This document shows, piece after piece, positions 17,625 through 25,616 of a DNA stretch of 64,000 nucleotides. The notes under the pieces were generated by a model, which saw nothing but the letters and a program-made list of their open reading frames with translations, had not been told where the DNA came from and did no database searches. Within the stretch, counting starts at the first letter, position 1; the number at the start of each line of letters is the position of its first letter. Source of the stretch: Saccharospirillaceae bacterium (lineage in GTDB: Bacteria > Pseudomonadota > Gammaproteobacteria > Pseudomonadales > Natronospirillaceae); assembly GCA_007116635.1 (NCBI GenBank), contig SKIB01000027.1:21239-85238 (forward strand). The letters run 5' to 3'. A program made the translations under genes and the position numbers.

Positions 17625-18485
17625 CTAGGCATCAAGGGCACTGACTTTCAGGAGGTGCAACCGCCTGTTGTCAGCCTGGGCAATTTCGAATTTAAGACCC
17701 TTGATCACTACCTGTTCTTGCTTACGTGGCATGCGGCCAAAACTATGTAAGACAATGCCGCCAACGGTATCAAACTCTTCGTCAGAAAAGTCACTGCCAA
17801 TTTGGTTGTTAAACTCGTCGATTGGTGTCAGTGCCCGCACTAGCCATTGGCCATTTTCTTGTTCACGTATGTTTGAAACCTCTTCTTCGTCATGCTCATC
17901 TTCGATGTCACCAACGATTTCTTCCAGTACATCTTCAATAGTGGCTAGGCCAGCGATACCGCCATACTCATCAATGACCACTGCTAGATGGTTGCGGTTA
18001 TTGCGAAAATCTTTTAACAGCGGGTTAAGTCTTTTGCTCTCAGGAACAAAGTAAGGTTGGCGCAACAGGCTATGCAATTCTTGATTGGCATGATTAAGGT
18101 TGAAACCTGTCGAGTGCAGCAATGCCAGTAAGTCTTTAGCGAGCAATACACCAATCACTTTGTCCCCAGCGTCGTTGAGCATAGGGTATCGAGAGTGAGC
18201 GCTGTCTATGATGATTGGCAACATATCCTCAATGCGTTGTTGTGGTGTTAAGCAAATCATCTGGTTGCGAGGAATCATGATGTCTCGAACGTGCAAGTCG
18301 GTAACTTCTATGGCACCTTCAATGATGGCTAGAGTTTCTACAGAAACTAACTCTTGCTCGGCTGCGGCTTTAATTAATTCTACCAGTTCGCTTTGGTTGC
18401 TAGGTGGTTGCGTGCCAAATAGGTCACCCACCTTACTAAGCCAACTTTTACGGCTGCTTAATTGGCCAGACTTGTCGTCGTTCAT
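17625..18485 (-). CDS. corC: CorC/YbeX family protein (CBS pair plus CorC_HlyC domain)
   Basis: The 286-residue soluble protein has a tandem CBS pair (about 65-190; DIMIPRNQM, DSAHSRYPML, GVLLAKDLL, HLAVVIDEYGGIAGLATIED) and a C-terminal CorC_HlyC transporter-associated domain (about 205-280). Family members have been linked to magnesium and cobalt efflux and to ribosome and heat-stress phenotypes; CBS pairs often sense adenine nucleotides. It overlaps ybeY by 4 bp (ATGA) and is the last gene of miaB-ybeZ-ybeY-corC. The apolipoprotein acyltransferase gene lnt, which follows in E. coli, is absent. The min operon comes next. Confidence 0.9.
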   Translation of the reverse strand: MNDDKSGQLSSRKSWLSKVGDLFGTQPPSNQSELVELIKAAAEQELVSVETLAIIEGAIEVTDLHVRDIMIPRNQMICLTPQQRIEDMLPIIIDSAHSRYPMLNDAGDKVIGVLLAKDLLALLHSTGFNLNHANQELHSLLRQPYFVPESKRLNPLLKDFRNNRNHLAVVIDEYGGIAGLATIEDVLEEIVGDIEDEHDEEEVSNIREQENGQWLVRALTPIDEFNNQIGSDFSDEEFDTVGGIVLHSFGRMPRKQEQVVIKGLKFEIAQADNRRLHLLKVSALDA

Positions 18486-18943
18486 AATCCTTGGTCTTGG
18501 TAGGGGTTAGCGATATGGATTTTAGCAAGCAATTGTTGCTCAAGGGTTTCCATTTCTTCGGCTTCGTCATCGGTTTGGTGGTCATAGCCTAACAGATGCA
18601 GTAAACCATGTACTAGCATATGAGCCCAATGATCGAAATATTTTTTCCCTTGTTGCTCTGCTTCTTGCCACACCACCTCAGGGCAGATAGCTAGGTCTCC
18701 TAGGAGATTTTGTTCTACTTCAGGAAAACCAGGAGGGTATTCAAAAGGGAAGGATAAGACATTGGTGGCATAATCTTTGCCACGAAAGTCTTTGTTGAGC
18801 TGGCGAATTTCGATGCTGTCAACGATTCGAACACAGCACTCCAGCTGTTGATGGTCACCTGGGATGAGTTGCGCCCATTGTTGCAGTTGCTGTTTGCTGG
18901 GTAAGGGGGTGAAGTCGGTATCGATCAGCAGATCAAGATTCAT
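18482..18943 (-). CDS. ybeY: Endoribonuclease YbeY (16S rRNA maturation)
   Basis: YbeY is a zinc-dependent single-strand endoribonuclease needed for 16S rRNA 3'-end processing and ribosome quality control. The zinc motif is clear as HGLLHLLGYDH. FRGKDYATNVLSFPFE and LGDLAICPEVV are also typical. The ATG at 18943 gives 153 residues beginning MNLDLLID, matching how homologues begin. Other in-frame ATGs at 18955 and further up would extend into phoH/ybeZ. The gene overlaps ybeZ upstream by 11 bp and corC downstream by 4 bp, so translation of all three is coupled. Confidence 0.93.
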   Translation of the reverse strand: MNLDLLIDTDFTPLPSKQQLQQWAQLIPGDHQQLECCVRIVDSIEIRQLNKDFRGKDYATNVLSFPFEYPPGFPEVEQNLLGDLAICPEVVWQEAEQQGKKYFDHWAHMLVHGLLHLLGYDHQTDDEAEEMETLEQQLLAKIHIANPYQDQGL

Positions 18944-19910
18944 GGTTGGACTCATGCTGTTCGTAGGCATCCACAATGCGTTGTACTAAGGGGTGGCGAA
19001 CCACATCCTTGGATTGGAAGAAGCTGAAGCTAAGACCCGGCACAGGCTGAAGGATATCTAGGGCGTGCTTAAGGCCAGAAGCTTGGCCTCGGGGGAGGTC
19101 AATCTGAGTTGGGTCTCCGGTAATCACTGCCGTGGAGCCAAAACCGATGCGAGTGAGGAACATTTTCATTTGCTCGCGGGTGGTGTTCTGGCTTTCGTCA
19201 AGGATAACAAAAGCATGGCTTAGAGTGCGGCCACGCATGTAAGCCAAAGGAGCGATCTCAATGATGTTGCGTTCAATCATCCGGTCGACCTTTTCAAAGC
19301 CCAGCATCTCGTATAACGCATCGAAGAGAGGTCGCAAGTAGGGATCGACTTTTTGACTTAGATCACCCGGTAGGAAGCCCAGCTTTTCTCCTGCTTCAAC
19401 CGCAGGCCTGACCAGAATGATGCGTTTGACCTCATCCTTGGTTAAGGCTTGGACAGCACAGGCCACCGCCAAAAAGGTTTTACCCGTACCAGCAGGGCCA
19501 ATACCAAAATTGATATCATTGGTCATCACCTGGTGTACATAGGCTTTTTGATTTGGGCTTCTGGGGCGGATTAGTGCTTTAGGGGTGTTGACCACATAGA
19601 GTTTATCTTGGTGTGGTTCGACCTGAGTCATGGCCTGTTGGGCGATGTGGCTGCTAAGAGCAAGGTGTACGTCATCAGCTAAGATCTCGTGGTCTTTGGT
19701 CTGTTGGTACAGCTCCTCAAGTAATAGCTGTGCAGCCTGGCATTGATCCTGCTCGCCTATGAGTTCAAATTCATTGCCTCGGTTAAATATCCGTACATCC
19801 AATCGTTGACCAATAAGTTGTAAATGATCATTGGCCAGACCGCATAGGTTGGCCAGTCTTCTGGGGTGATTGGGCTGTAATGCAAAGTTAAGGGAAAAAT
19901 CGGTATTCAA
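18933..19910 (-). CDS. ybeZ: PhoH-like ATPase YbeZ
   Basis: The 325-residue protein is a PhoH-family P-loop ATPase. The Walker A motif is GPAGTGKT, followed by RPAVEAGEKLGFLPGDLSQK, the Walker B region FVILDESQNTT, and TGDPTQIDLP. An N-terminal KH-like part (about residues 1-90) precedes the ATPase, as in E. coli YbeZ. It is thought to work with YbeY in RNA metabolism. The only suitable start is a TTG at 19910, 15 bases after the miaB stop; no ATG exists nearby. The residues after it (MNTDFSLNF) align in register with E. coli YbeZ. Confidence 0.92.
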   Translation of the reverse strand: MNTDFSLNFALQPNHPRRLANLCGLANDHLQLIGQRLDVRIFNRGNEFELIGEQDQCQAAQLLLEELYQQTKDHEILADDVHLALSSHIAQQAMTQVEPHQDKLYVVNTPKALIRPRSPNQKAYVHQVMTNDINFGIGPAGTGKTFLAVACAVQALTKDEVKRIILVRPAVEAGEKLGFLPGDLSQKVDPYLRPLFDALYEMLGFEKVDRMIERNIIEIAPLAYMRGRTLSHAFVILDESQNTTREQMKMFLTRIGFGSTAVITGDPTQIDLPRGQASGLKHALDILQPVPGLSFSFFQSKDVVRHPLVQRIVDAYEQHESNHES

Positions 19911-19925
19911 AATACTTACACTCTG

Positions 19926-21272
19926 TTAATAGGCTAGTTCAGGATTGATGAGTTCCCCGCGAAGAGCGTTAGGAAAGGCCTGAGTTATACGTACTTGGAC
20001 AAACTTGCCGATCAGGTTGTCATCTAAGCAATGGAAGTAGGTCTCACGATTATTTTCGGTCCGGCCGGACAGGTCGCCAGGGTCTTTGCTGCTGCGACCA
20101 CTGACCAGCACAATTTGGATGCTGCCAATCATTTGTTCGCTAATGCGCGCAGCCTGCTGCAGGATGCGTTGTTGAAGCAGTGCCAAGCGCTGCTTTTTTA
20201 TTGCTTCTTCGGTTTCGTCAGTCAGTTGTGCTGCAGGGGTGCCTGGTCTTGGGCTATAAATAAAGCTGAAGGAATGGTCAAAGCCAATCTCGGCAATCAG
20301 GTTCATGGTGTCCAAGAAGTCTTGTTCTGTTTCGCCAGGAAAGCCAATGATGAAATCGCTAGAAAAACTTATGGCTGGTCTGTTTGCTCGGATCCGCTGC
20401 ATTTTATCAATGTATTCTTGACGATTATGGCCACGTTTCATGGCCTTAAGGATATTGTCTGAGCCACTTTGCACTGGTAAATGCAAATGGCTAACCAGTT
20501 CAGGTACATCTTTATAGACATCCACCAGACTATCGGAAAACTCAACCGGATGAGAGGTGGTGAAACGAATGCGGTCAATACCTTCTACTTGAGCACAGAC
20601 GGTAATGAGTTCAGCAAGATCGGCAAAATCACCCTCGGCCTTGAGGCCTTGGTAGGCATTTACGTTCTGGCCTAGGAAGTTGATCTCACGCACACCTTGT
20701 TTGGCAAGGTGCACAACCTCGGCTAATACGTCCGCATAGGGCCTGCTTACTTCTTCACCCCTGGTGTAGGGTACTACACAGAAGGTACAGTACTTGGAAC
20801 AGCCTTCCATAATAGAGACAAAGGCTGACACACCATTACTGCTTGGCGCAGGTAAATGGTCGAACTTTTCAATTTCAGGGAAGGTTACGTCCACTACGGC
20901 AATCTTGCTTTGCTCTGAGCTGGCATCAAGCATGCTGGGAACTCGATGTAGGCTCTGTGGGCCAAAAATGAGGTCAACAAAGGGGGCGCGTTTACTAATG
21001 TTTTCGCCTTCCTGACTGGCGACGCAACCACCTACACCAATTTTGAGATCAGGTTTGGCTTGCTTTAACTTTTTCCAGCGCCCGAGCTGATGAAATACCT
21101 TTTCCTGTGCTTTTTCTCGAATCGAGCAGGTGTTAAGTAGAATGACATCGGCTTCATTTTCGTTATCCGTCAGTTCCATAGCGTGGCTTTCGTGCAGCAG
21201 GTCTTTGATGCGATCAGAGTCATACTCATTCATCTGACAGCCATGGGTTTTGATGAATAATTTTTTGGTCAT
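19926..21272 (-). CDS. miaB: tRNA-2-methylthio-N6-dimethylallyladenosine synthase MiaB
   Basis: MiaB is a radical-SAM methylthiotransferase that turns i6A37 into ms2i6A37 in tRNAs reading UNN codons. The 448-residue protein has three N-terminal cysteines for the auxiliary [4Fe-4S] cluster ([27 protein letters not shown]), the radical-SAM CxxxCxxC in [12 protein letters not shown], and a C-terminal TRAM domain (from about residue 378). It heads the conserved miaB-ybeZ-ybeY-corC operon. Two Fe-S clusters per chain make it a client of the suf operon downstream in the window. Confidence 0.95.
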   Translation of the reverse strand: MTKKLFIKTHGCQMNEYDSDRIKDLLHESHAMELTDNENEADVILLNTCSIREKAQEKVFHQLGRWKKLKQAKPDLKIGVGGCVASQEGENISKRAPFVDLIFGPQSLHRVPSMLDASSEQSKIAVVDVTFPEIEKFDHLPAPSSNGVSAFVSIMEGCSKYCTFCVVPYTRGEEVSRPYADVLAEVVHLAKQGVREINFLGQNVNAYQGLKAEGDFADLAELITVCAQVEGIDRIRFTTSHPVEFSDSLVDVYKDVPELVSHLHLPVQSGSDNILKAMKRGHNRQEYIDKMQRIRANRPAISFSSDFIIGFPGETEQDFLDTMNLIAEIGFDHSFSFIYSPRPGTPAAQLTDETEEAIKKQRLALLQQRILQQAARISEQMIGSIQIVLVSGRSSKDPGDLSGRTENNRETYFHCLDDNLIGKFVQVRITQAFPNALRGELINPELAY

Positions 21273-21507
21273 GGGTTGGGCGTCTATTGTCTGAAAATTT
21301 AATCGCTGGATTATATGTCTAAGGCCAGTAAATAACCAGTTTCAAGGCCTTTGCTAGCTTATTTTGGTCGATGTGGCGTCATTCGCTTGTCAGTCTATGG
21401 CCGGGTGGTGAGTCGGGATTTTGGCGCTATGCACTTTGCTTGTATCTGACACTGGCTAGATCTGCAATAAGCAGGCTAGACTGTTTTTGAAAGACACAGG
21501 AGTAATG

Positions 21508-21921
21508 ATGCGCAACCTGTTGCTATTATTTTCAATTGCCACGGCACTGCTGTTGTTGTGGTCTGCCTCTCGGCCTATTTTAGCTGTGCAACAACCTGTT
21601 GTTGAGCAACAGTTATCTGTTGCTGGAGGGCCGGTAGGGGGCTCTGATGCAAGCACTTTAGCCATGGCTGCAGATCACTTTCCAGAGCCGGCCTTGGCTT
21701 TAAATCAGATGATAGGGCCGCGTCTGAGGGTTCAATCCGAAGCGACTGGTGAGGGCTTCGCGGAGCAATTAGCGGTGTTTGTGGCTCGCTTTACCGCTAA
21801 ACCATCTGATGAGCATGTTTTGGAGTTGCCGCAGGGCAAGGTGATTGACTTGCGTGAACTGGGTCAATCGGTACTGGTTGTACGAGATATAGATGGGGAA
21901 TGGTATTTTGATGAGTTTTAG
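21508..21921 (+). CDS. Small membrane-anchored or secreted protein of unknown function
   Basis: The 137-residue product has one N-terminal hydrophobic segment (MRNLLLLFSIATALLLLW) acting as signal or anchor, a low-complexity Gln, Val and Gly linker, and a compact C-terminal part (LRVQSEATGEGFAEQLAVF; VVRDIDGEWYFDEF). I do not recognise the family. The second of two adjacent ATGs (21508) has AGGAG five bases before it. Its end overlaps the downstream metalloprotease gene by 11 bp. Co-translation suggests a partner, inhibitor or chaperone of that protease, but this is guesswork. Confidence 0.6.
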   Translation: MRNLLLLFSIATALLLLWSASRPILAVQQPVVEQQLSVAGGPVGGSDASTLAMAADHFPEPALALNQMIGPRLRVQSEATGEGFAEQLAVFVARFTAKPSDEHVLELPQGKVIDLRELGQSVLVVRDIDGEWYFDEF

Positions 21922-23350
21922 CAGAGCAGGATTGGTGCTGTTTTCGTTACTTGCTAGCCTGACCCAAGCTAATACCCTTGATATTGTTGGTGATGGAGGG
22001 CGTATCAAGCTGGTGCTGGCTGAAGGTTTTTTGGCAGCAGATGGCCAGCCTTTGGTGCACGATGGCCAGCCCTTGGGGCAACAGCGAATTGACGTAATGT
22101 CAGCGGCTGCAAAGTTTTGGGCTGATCATCTTATAATTACTGAGCCTATCGTGATCAATGTTCGCTTTGCAGATTTACTCTGCTCTTCTGGTGGTGCTGT
22201 TCTTGGCAGTGCAGGGCCGGCACAGGTGATTTCAGACTTTGTTGGAGCTCCTCATCAGGGTGCTTGGTACCCCATTGCCTTGGCTAATCAGTTGGCGGGC
22301 AGAGACCTGATGCCGGCGGTTGCCGATATTAATGTCAGATTTAATAGTCGCATTGATTATGGCTGTATGCCTGGTGCAAGCTGGTACTATGGGGTGGATG
22401 CCATGAGCTCTCCTCCTGGCACCTTTGCACTTTACAATACTGCCGTTCATGAAATTGCGCACGGTCTTGGATTTACGACCATGATGGACGTAAGCACTGG
22501 CCAGGTTGCCCGAGGTTTGGTTGACCATTATATGCTTAATTTGTCTGATGTGAGGGGGCTGTCATTGTCGCAGATGACGGCGGCACAACGCCAAGCGGCT
22601 GCAACATCGGAGCAGGTTTTTTGGGCCGGAGAGCATGCAAGATCGGTATCACAGGACATTACTGGCATTGATAGGGTGCGTATGCATGCTCCTAGAGAAT
22701 TGCGCCGTGGCTCTTCGTTGTCGCACTTTTCCACCAGTATTAATTCGCAAGCACCAGCAGAAACCATGGGTCCATATTTCGTTAGTGGCTCATCTCTGTG
22801 GTTGTCCATGGCCACACTGGCAGACATGGGCTGGGGTTTGGTTCGTCGCTCAGATTACTTTGTGATGGCCATGAGTGATGCCATGCCCCAGGTTGGTCGT
22901 TGGGTTCAGGTTAGGGCTGCTGTGGATGTAGCTGGGCTAGAGCAGGCGGGTAAAGACCAAATACATTTACAGGTTACAGGTGGTGAGCTGAAAATGGAGG
23001 GCGTGCCTCAGGAGGCTTGCTTAAAGCTGGCTGCAAATGCCATGCGTTGTTCTGTTGCCCAGCTACAACAAATGGATTTTGATAGGCTACAAATTAAGGT
23101 TTCTGTACGTTTTGCCGCTCAAGGACCGGCCAGGGTTGTGTTGGCGGCTACTGATGAACAGCAAATGTTGTCTAGTTCGGTTACTCTTGGTCAAGATTAT
23201 TATGTTGATACTCGGTTAGATGTACGCGCCGCACTTAAGCACCAGCAGCCGGAAACAGGGTCAGTGAGCTGGTGGTTTTTTTGTGGGTTGGTTAGCGTTT
23301 TGTTGGTCTTTGGCTTGCGTCGACAAGGCTTTTTGCCTAAAAAGCATTAA
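21911..23350 (+). CDS. Secreted, C-terminally anchored zinc metalloprotease (metzincin-like)
   Basis: The 479-residue precursor has a signal peptide ending near SLTQANT. The zinc site is AVHEIAHGLGF, an extended HExxHxxGF motif at about residues 180-188. A later His in LSHFSTS (about 272) followed by ETMGP (about 286) could supply the third ligand and the Met-turn seen in metzincins such as the leishmanolysin type. Cysteines at LLCSSG and YGCMPG suggest an exported fold. The C-terminus is a hydrophobic segment (WWFFCGLVSVLLVFGLRR) with a basic tail, an anchor that resembles a sortase-like CTERM signal only loosely. The protease probably acts on envelope or extracellular proteins. It overlaps the small gene upstream and precedes a glucosaminidase. 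Confidence 0.72.
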   Translation: MSFSRAGLVLFSLLASLTQANTLDIVGDGGRIKLVLAEGFLAADGQPLVHDGQPLGQQRIDVMSAAAKFWADHLIITEPIVINVRFADLLCSSGGAVLGSAGPAQVISDFVGAPHQGAWYPIALANQLAGRDLMPAVADINVRFNSRIDYGCMPGASWYYGVDAMSSPPGTFALYNTAVHEIAHGLGFTTMMDVSTGQVARGLVDHYMLNLSDVRGLSLSQMTAAQRQAAATSEQVFWAGEHARSVSQDITGIDRVRMHAPRELRRGSSLSHFSTSINSQAPAETMGPYFVSGSSLWLSMATLADMGWGLVRRSDYFVMAMSDAMPQVGRWVQVRAAVDVAGLEQAGKDQIHLQVTGGELKMEGVPQEACLKLAANAMRCSVAQLQQMDFDRLQIKVSVRFAAQGPARVVLAATDEQQMLSSSVTLGQDYYVDTRLDVRAALKHQQPETGSVSWWFFCGLVSVLLVFGLRRQGFLPKKH

Positions 23351-23363
23351 CAATTACTAATAG

Positions 23364-24251
23364 ATGCCCAAAATGTCCGAGCCTTTTCGCTTCAGTTTTC
23401 TTTTGCTGTGTTGTTATCTTTTAATGGCAGCAATTGCTTATTTATTTTCTTTAGTTGTGGACCAGCCTGACCACGCAACCTTGGTTGATCAGTGGGAGTT
23501 GGCTAGCCCTGTAAAGCCCCTGGTGGAGGATGTCGATTTGGCTCAAGCCGATGCCAAAAGAGACCCTAGGGTTGAGCAGCCTATTCCTGATTTTTCTGAA
23601 CTAGGTGTTGACGAGCGCAAGCAGGCTTTTGTTGACTTTATGTTGCCAATGATTTTGGCCGAAAATATAAGATTGCAGCAAAAGCGATTACGAATAATTG
23701 AGGTGGCTGACTCTCCTGATGATGAAGATCAAGATTGGTTGTATTTTTTGCGACAGCAGTACCGAGTACCTGGTGAGCAATTTGATCTGTCATTGCTGTT
23801 GCAACATGTCGACATGATTCCTCCTTCTTTGGCCTTGGCTCAGGCGGCTAATGAGAGTGGCTGGGGGACATCACGCTTTGCAACACAGGGCAATAATTTA
23901 TTTGGTCAATGGTGCTTTTCCTCGGGTTGCGGGATTGTTCCCTTGGGTAGACCAAGTGGCGCAAGCTATGAGGTTAAGGTATTTGCTAGTCCACAAGAGT
24001 CGGTTGCGGATTACATGCTGAATTTAAATCGCCATCATGCTTATCGTTCACTGCGTCAGGTGCGGTATGAGCAGCGAATGGAGGAAGGGCAAATCACTGG
24101 GCTGCGCCTAGCTCAAGGCTTATTATCTTATTCTGCTCGTGGGCAGGACTATGTGGATGAGGTGCAGCAAATGATTAGATCCAACCAATTTGATCTGTTG
24201 GACAACTTGATGCCCTTGTTGACTCCTAGTGAACAATCCAGGGTTGACTGA
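23364..24251 (+). CDS. Bax-like peptidoglycan glucosaminidase
   Basis: The 295-residue protein has an N-terminal membrane anchor (about residues 10-33), an acidic linker, and a C-terminal glucosaminidase domain of the Bax type. The domain shows SLALAQAANESGWGTSRFA with the likely catalytic Glu in NESGWG, then GNNLFGQWCFSSGCGI, VKVFASPQESVADYMLNLNR, and GLLSYSARGQDYVDEV. Such enzymes cut the glycan strand of peptidoglycan in the periplasm. The gene follows the anchored metalloprotease by 13 bases, so they probably share a transcript. Its 3' end overlaps the convergent deacetylase gene by 26 bp, the longest convergent overlap in the window. Confidence 0.85.
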   Translation: MPKMSEPFRFSFLLLCCYLLMAAIAYLFSLVVDQPDHATLVDQWELASPVKPLVEDVDLAQADAKRDPRVEQPIPDFSELGVDERKQAFVDFMLPMILAENIRLQQKRLRIIEVADSPDDEDQDWLYFLRQQYRVPGEQFDLSLLLQHVDMIPPSLALAQAANESGWGTSRFATQGNNLFGQWCFSSGCGIVPLGRPSGASYEVKVFASPQESVADYMLNLNRHHAYRSLRQVRYEQRMEEGQITGLRLAQGLLSYSARGQDYVDEVQQMIRSNQFDLLDNLMPLLTPSEQSRVD

Positions 24252-25209
24252 ACCAATAAACTTCGTTGCCATGACTAATGGTGCAGTTATATCTTGATCT
24301 GCCAGTGAAGGGCTCGCTGGCTTGGGTGGCAAAAGTTAGTTGATCTAGCCATTCAATTTCCATTGCTTGATTACGCCAGAAGCAGTTGAGACTGTTGTTA
24401 TTGGCTAGGCTTCTGCTTAGCTTTAGTTCTAGTCTGGGTGGGCTTGCCTCCGTTACAGGGTCGATACGATTTTCTTGTGCTAGAGGCAAGGGTTTGCTGG
24501 CCATCTTTATTTTGGCGCTATGTAGATTGGCATAGATGCCATCAAGTGGGTAGCGAGGAATGCTTTGCCAGTTCATGGGTGGGCCAAAGGCGCCTGAGTG
24601 TTGACCTAAAGCCCAATAACCCCTTTCATTTAGTGCATCAGCCAAGGCTAGACTGTAGTCACCATAGGGGTAGGCTAGAATTTTTGGTAGCTCTTTGCCA
24701 AGTTCAGACTCTAGGTGTTGTTGTGCTAATTCAATATTGGCAATGGCTTCATCAATGCTTAGCTGGCTCAGAGAGCTGTGGTCATGGCTATGATTTAGGA
24801 TGCGTACGCCTTGTTGATCAAGTGAGCGCATTTGATCCCAGGTCAAAGAAAGTGGGCGTTCTTGGTTGCTTGCTTGGGTGGGTACAAAAATACTATAGGG
24901 CAAGCCTCGGTCCTGTAAAATGGGATGAGCGTTATGATAAACGCTCTGCCATGCATCATCGAAGGTCAGGGCTACAGCCCCAGTGGGTAGTTTTTGCTGA
25001 CGGTCCAATAACTCAAGGGCGTCAACCAGGTCAACTACCTGCAGTTCAAGGTCATCAAGAGCATTGAGATGGGCTTCAAACTGTTCAGGTTGAATGCTGG
25101 TGGTAGGTGGGGTGCCATTGTCGACATGATGATACATCAAAATCACAAGGTGATTTTGGGCCAGGGCAGAAACAAAGAATAGGGCCAAGGAAATGATTAA
25201 TAATTTCAT
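24226..25209 (-). CDS. Polysaccharide deacetylase (NodB-type) family protein
   Basis: The 327-residue precursor has a signal peptide (LLIISLALFFVSALAQ). The NodB homology domain shows LMYHHVD, the motif 1 equivalent VALTFDDAWQSVY, the metal-binding His pair in ILNHSHDHSS, and AYPYGDYS. Such enzymes remove acetyl groups from N-acetylglucosamine polymers or exopolysaccharide. The C-terminal 100 residues are an additional beta-rich segment with a Cys pair (NCFWRN ... YNCTIS). The frame extends upstream through a tRNA-Gln gene to 25305, but the ATG at 25209 gives the signal peptide and avoids the tRNA. Whether its substrate is peptidoglycan or an exopolysaccharide cannot be told. Confidence 0.85.
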   Translation of the reverse strand: MKLLIISLALFFVSALAQNHLVILMYHHVDNGTPPTTSIQPEQFEAHLNALDDLELQVVDLVDALELLDRQQKLPTGAVALTFDDAWQSVYHNAHPILQDRGLPYSIFVPTQASNQERPLSLTWDQMRSLDQQGVRILNHSHDHSSLSQLSIDEAIANIELAQQHLESELGKELPKILAYPYGDYSLALADALNERGYWALGQHSGAFGPPMNWQSIPRYPLDGIYANLHSAKIKMASKPLPLAQENRIDPVTEASPPRLELKLSRSLANNNSLNCFWRNQAMEIEWLDQLTFATQASEPFTGRSRYNCTISHGNEVYWFSQPWIVH

Positions 25210-25229
25210 GACCAAAGTATAGAACAAAT

Positions 25230-25304
25230 TGGCTGGGCTGCCAGGATTCGAACCTGGGAATGGCGGGATCAAAACCCGCTGCCTTACCGCTTGGCGACAG
25301 CCCA
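25230..25304 (-). tRNA. tRNA-Gln (anticodon TTG), copy 2 of 2
   Basis: The 75-nt gene on the complement folds as a standard cloverleaf. The acceptor stem is TGGGCTG/CAGCCCA, the anticodon arm GCGGG-TTTTGAT-CCCGC has anticodon TTG, and the T arm contains GGTTCGAATCC. The 3' CCA is encoded. It is identical to the copy 19 bases upstream. Confidence 0.97.
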
Positions 25305-25323
25305 AAAAGAAAGTAATAAAGGT

Positions 25324-25398
25324 TGGCTGGGCTGCCAGGATTCGAACCTGGGAATGGCGGGATCAAAACCCGCTGCCTTACCGCTTGGCGACAGCCCA
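25324..25398 (-). tRNA. tRNA-Gln (anticodon TTG), copy 1 of 2
   Basis: This gene is base-for-base identical to the 25230-25304 copy over all 75 positions, including the encoded CCA. It is separated from tRNA-Met by six bases and from the second Gln copy by 19, so the three are processed from one transcript. The many Gln codons in this genome may explain the double dose. Confidence 0.97.
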
Positions 25399-25404
25399 AC
25401 TGTG

Positions 25405-25481
25405 TGGTGGCTATGACGGGATTTGAACCTGTGACCCCAGCATTATGAGTGCTGTGCTCTAACCAACTGAGCTACATAGCC
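25405..25481 (-). tRNA. tRNA-Met, elongator (anticodon CAT)
   Basis: The 77-nt gene on the complement starts GGCTATGTAGCTCAGTTGG and has the anticodon loop CTCATAA with anticodon CAT, a T arm with GGTTCAAATCC, and encoded CCA. It lacks the unpaired first base of initiator tRNA and closely resembles E. coli metT. It is first in the Met-Gln-Gln operon. In E. coli the met-gln tRNA operon is also near miaB, so this is conserved neighbourhood. Confidence 0.96.
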
Positions 25482-25495
25482 TCAACACAAGCGCG

Positions 25496-25524
25496 TATAC
25501 TAATGATTTAATTGTGGCTGTCAA
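25496..25524 (-). promoter_or_regulatory. Strong sigma-70 promoter of the tRNA operon
   Basis: On the complement, a perfect TTGACA (25519-25524) is followed after 17 bases by AGTATA (25496-25501) and then by a GC-rich discriminator (CGCGC). That discriminator is typical of stringently controlled stable-RNA promoters. It lies directly before tRNA-Met. Confidence 0.7.
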
Positions 25525-25569
25525 CCTATTTCTTTGGAAAATGATTATAGATCAGTAGCTTAGCGGATT

Positions 25570-25608
25570 TTTTAAGCTCATCGGCATTAAAGCACAATGA
25601 GCTTAAAA
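25570..25608. terminator. Inverted repeat just after suhB, possible terminator
   Basis: TTTTAAGCTCAT (25570-25581) and ATGAGCTTAAAA (25597-25608) are perfect 12-base inverted copies, nine bases past the suhB stop on its downstream side. The T tract after the stem is poor on both strands, so termination is plausible but not certain. Confidence 0.4.
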
Positions 25609-25616
25609 TTCGGCTC

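Noticed and set aside
25230..25398. Direct repeats that could be taken for a CRISPR array or mobile-element ends
   Set aside because: The repeats are two complete, identical tRNA-Gln cloverleaves with encoded CCA.
25085..25426. Open frames over 25085-25426 on both strands
   Set aside because: They are translations of the two tRNA-Gln genes, which is why they repeat the same peptide.
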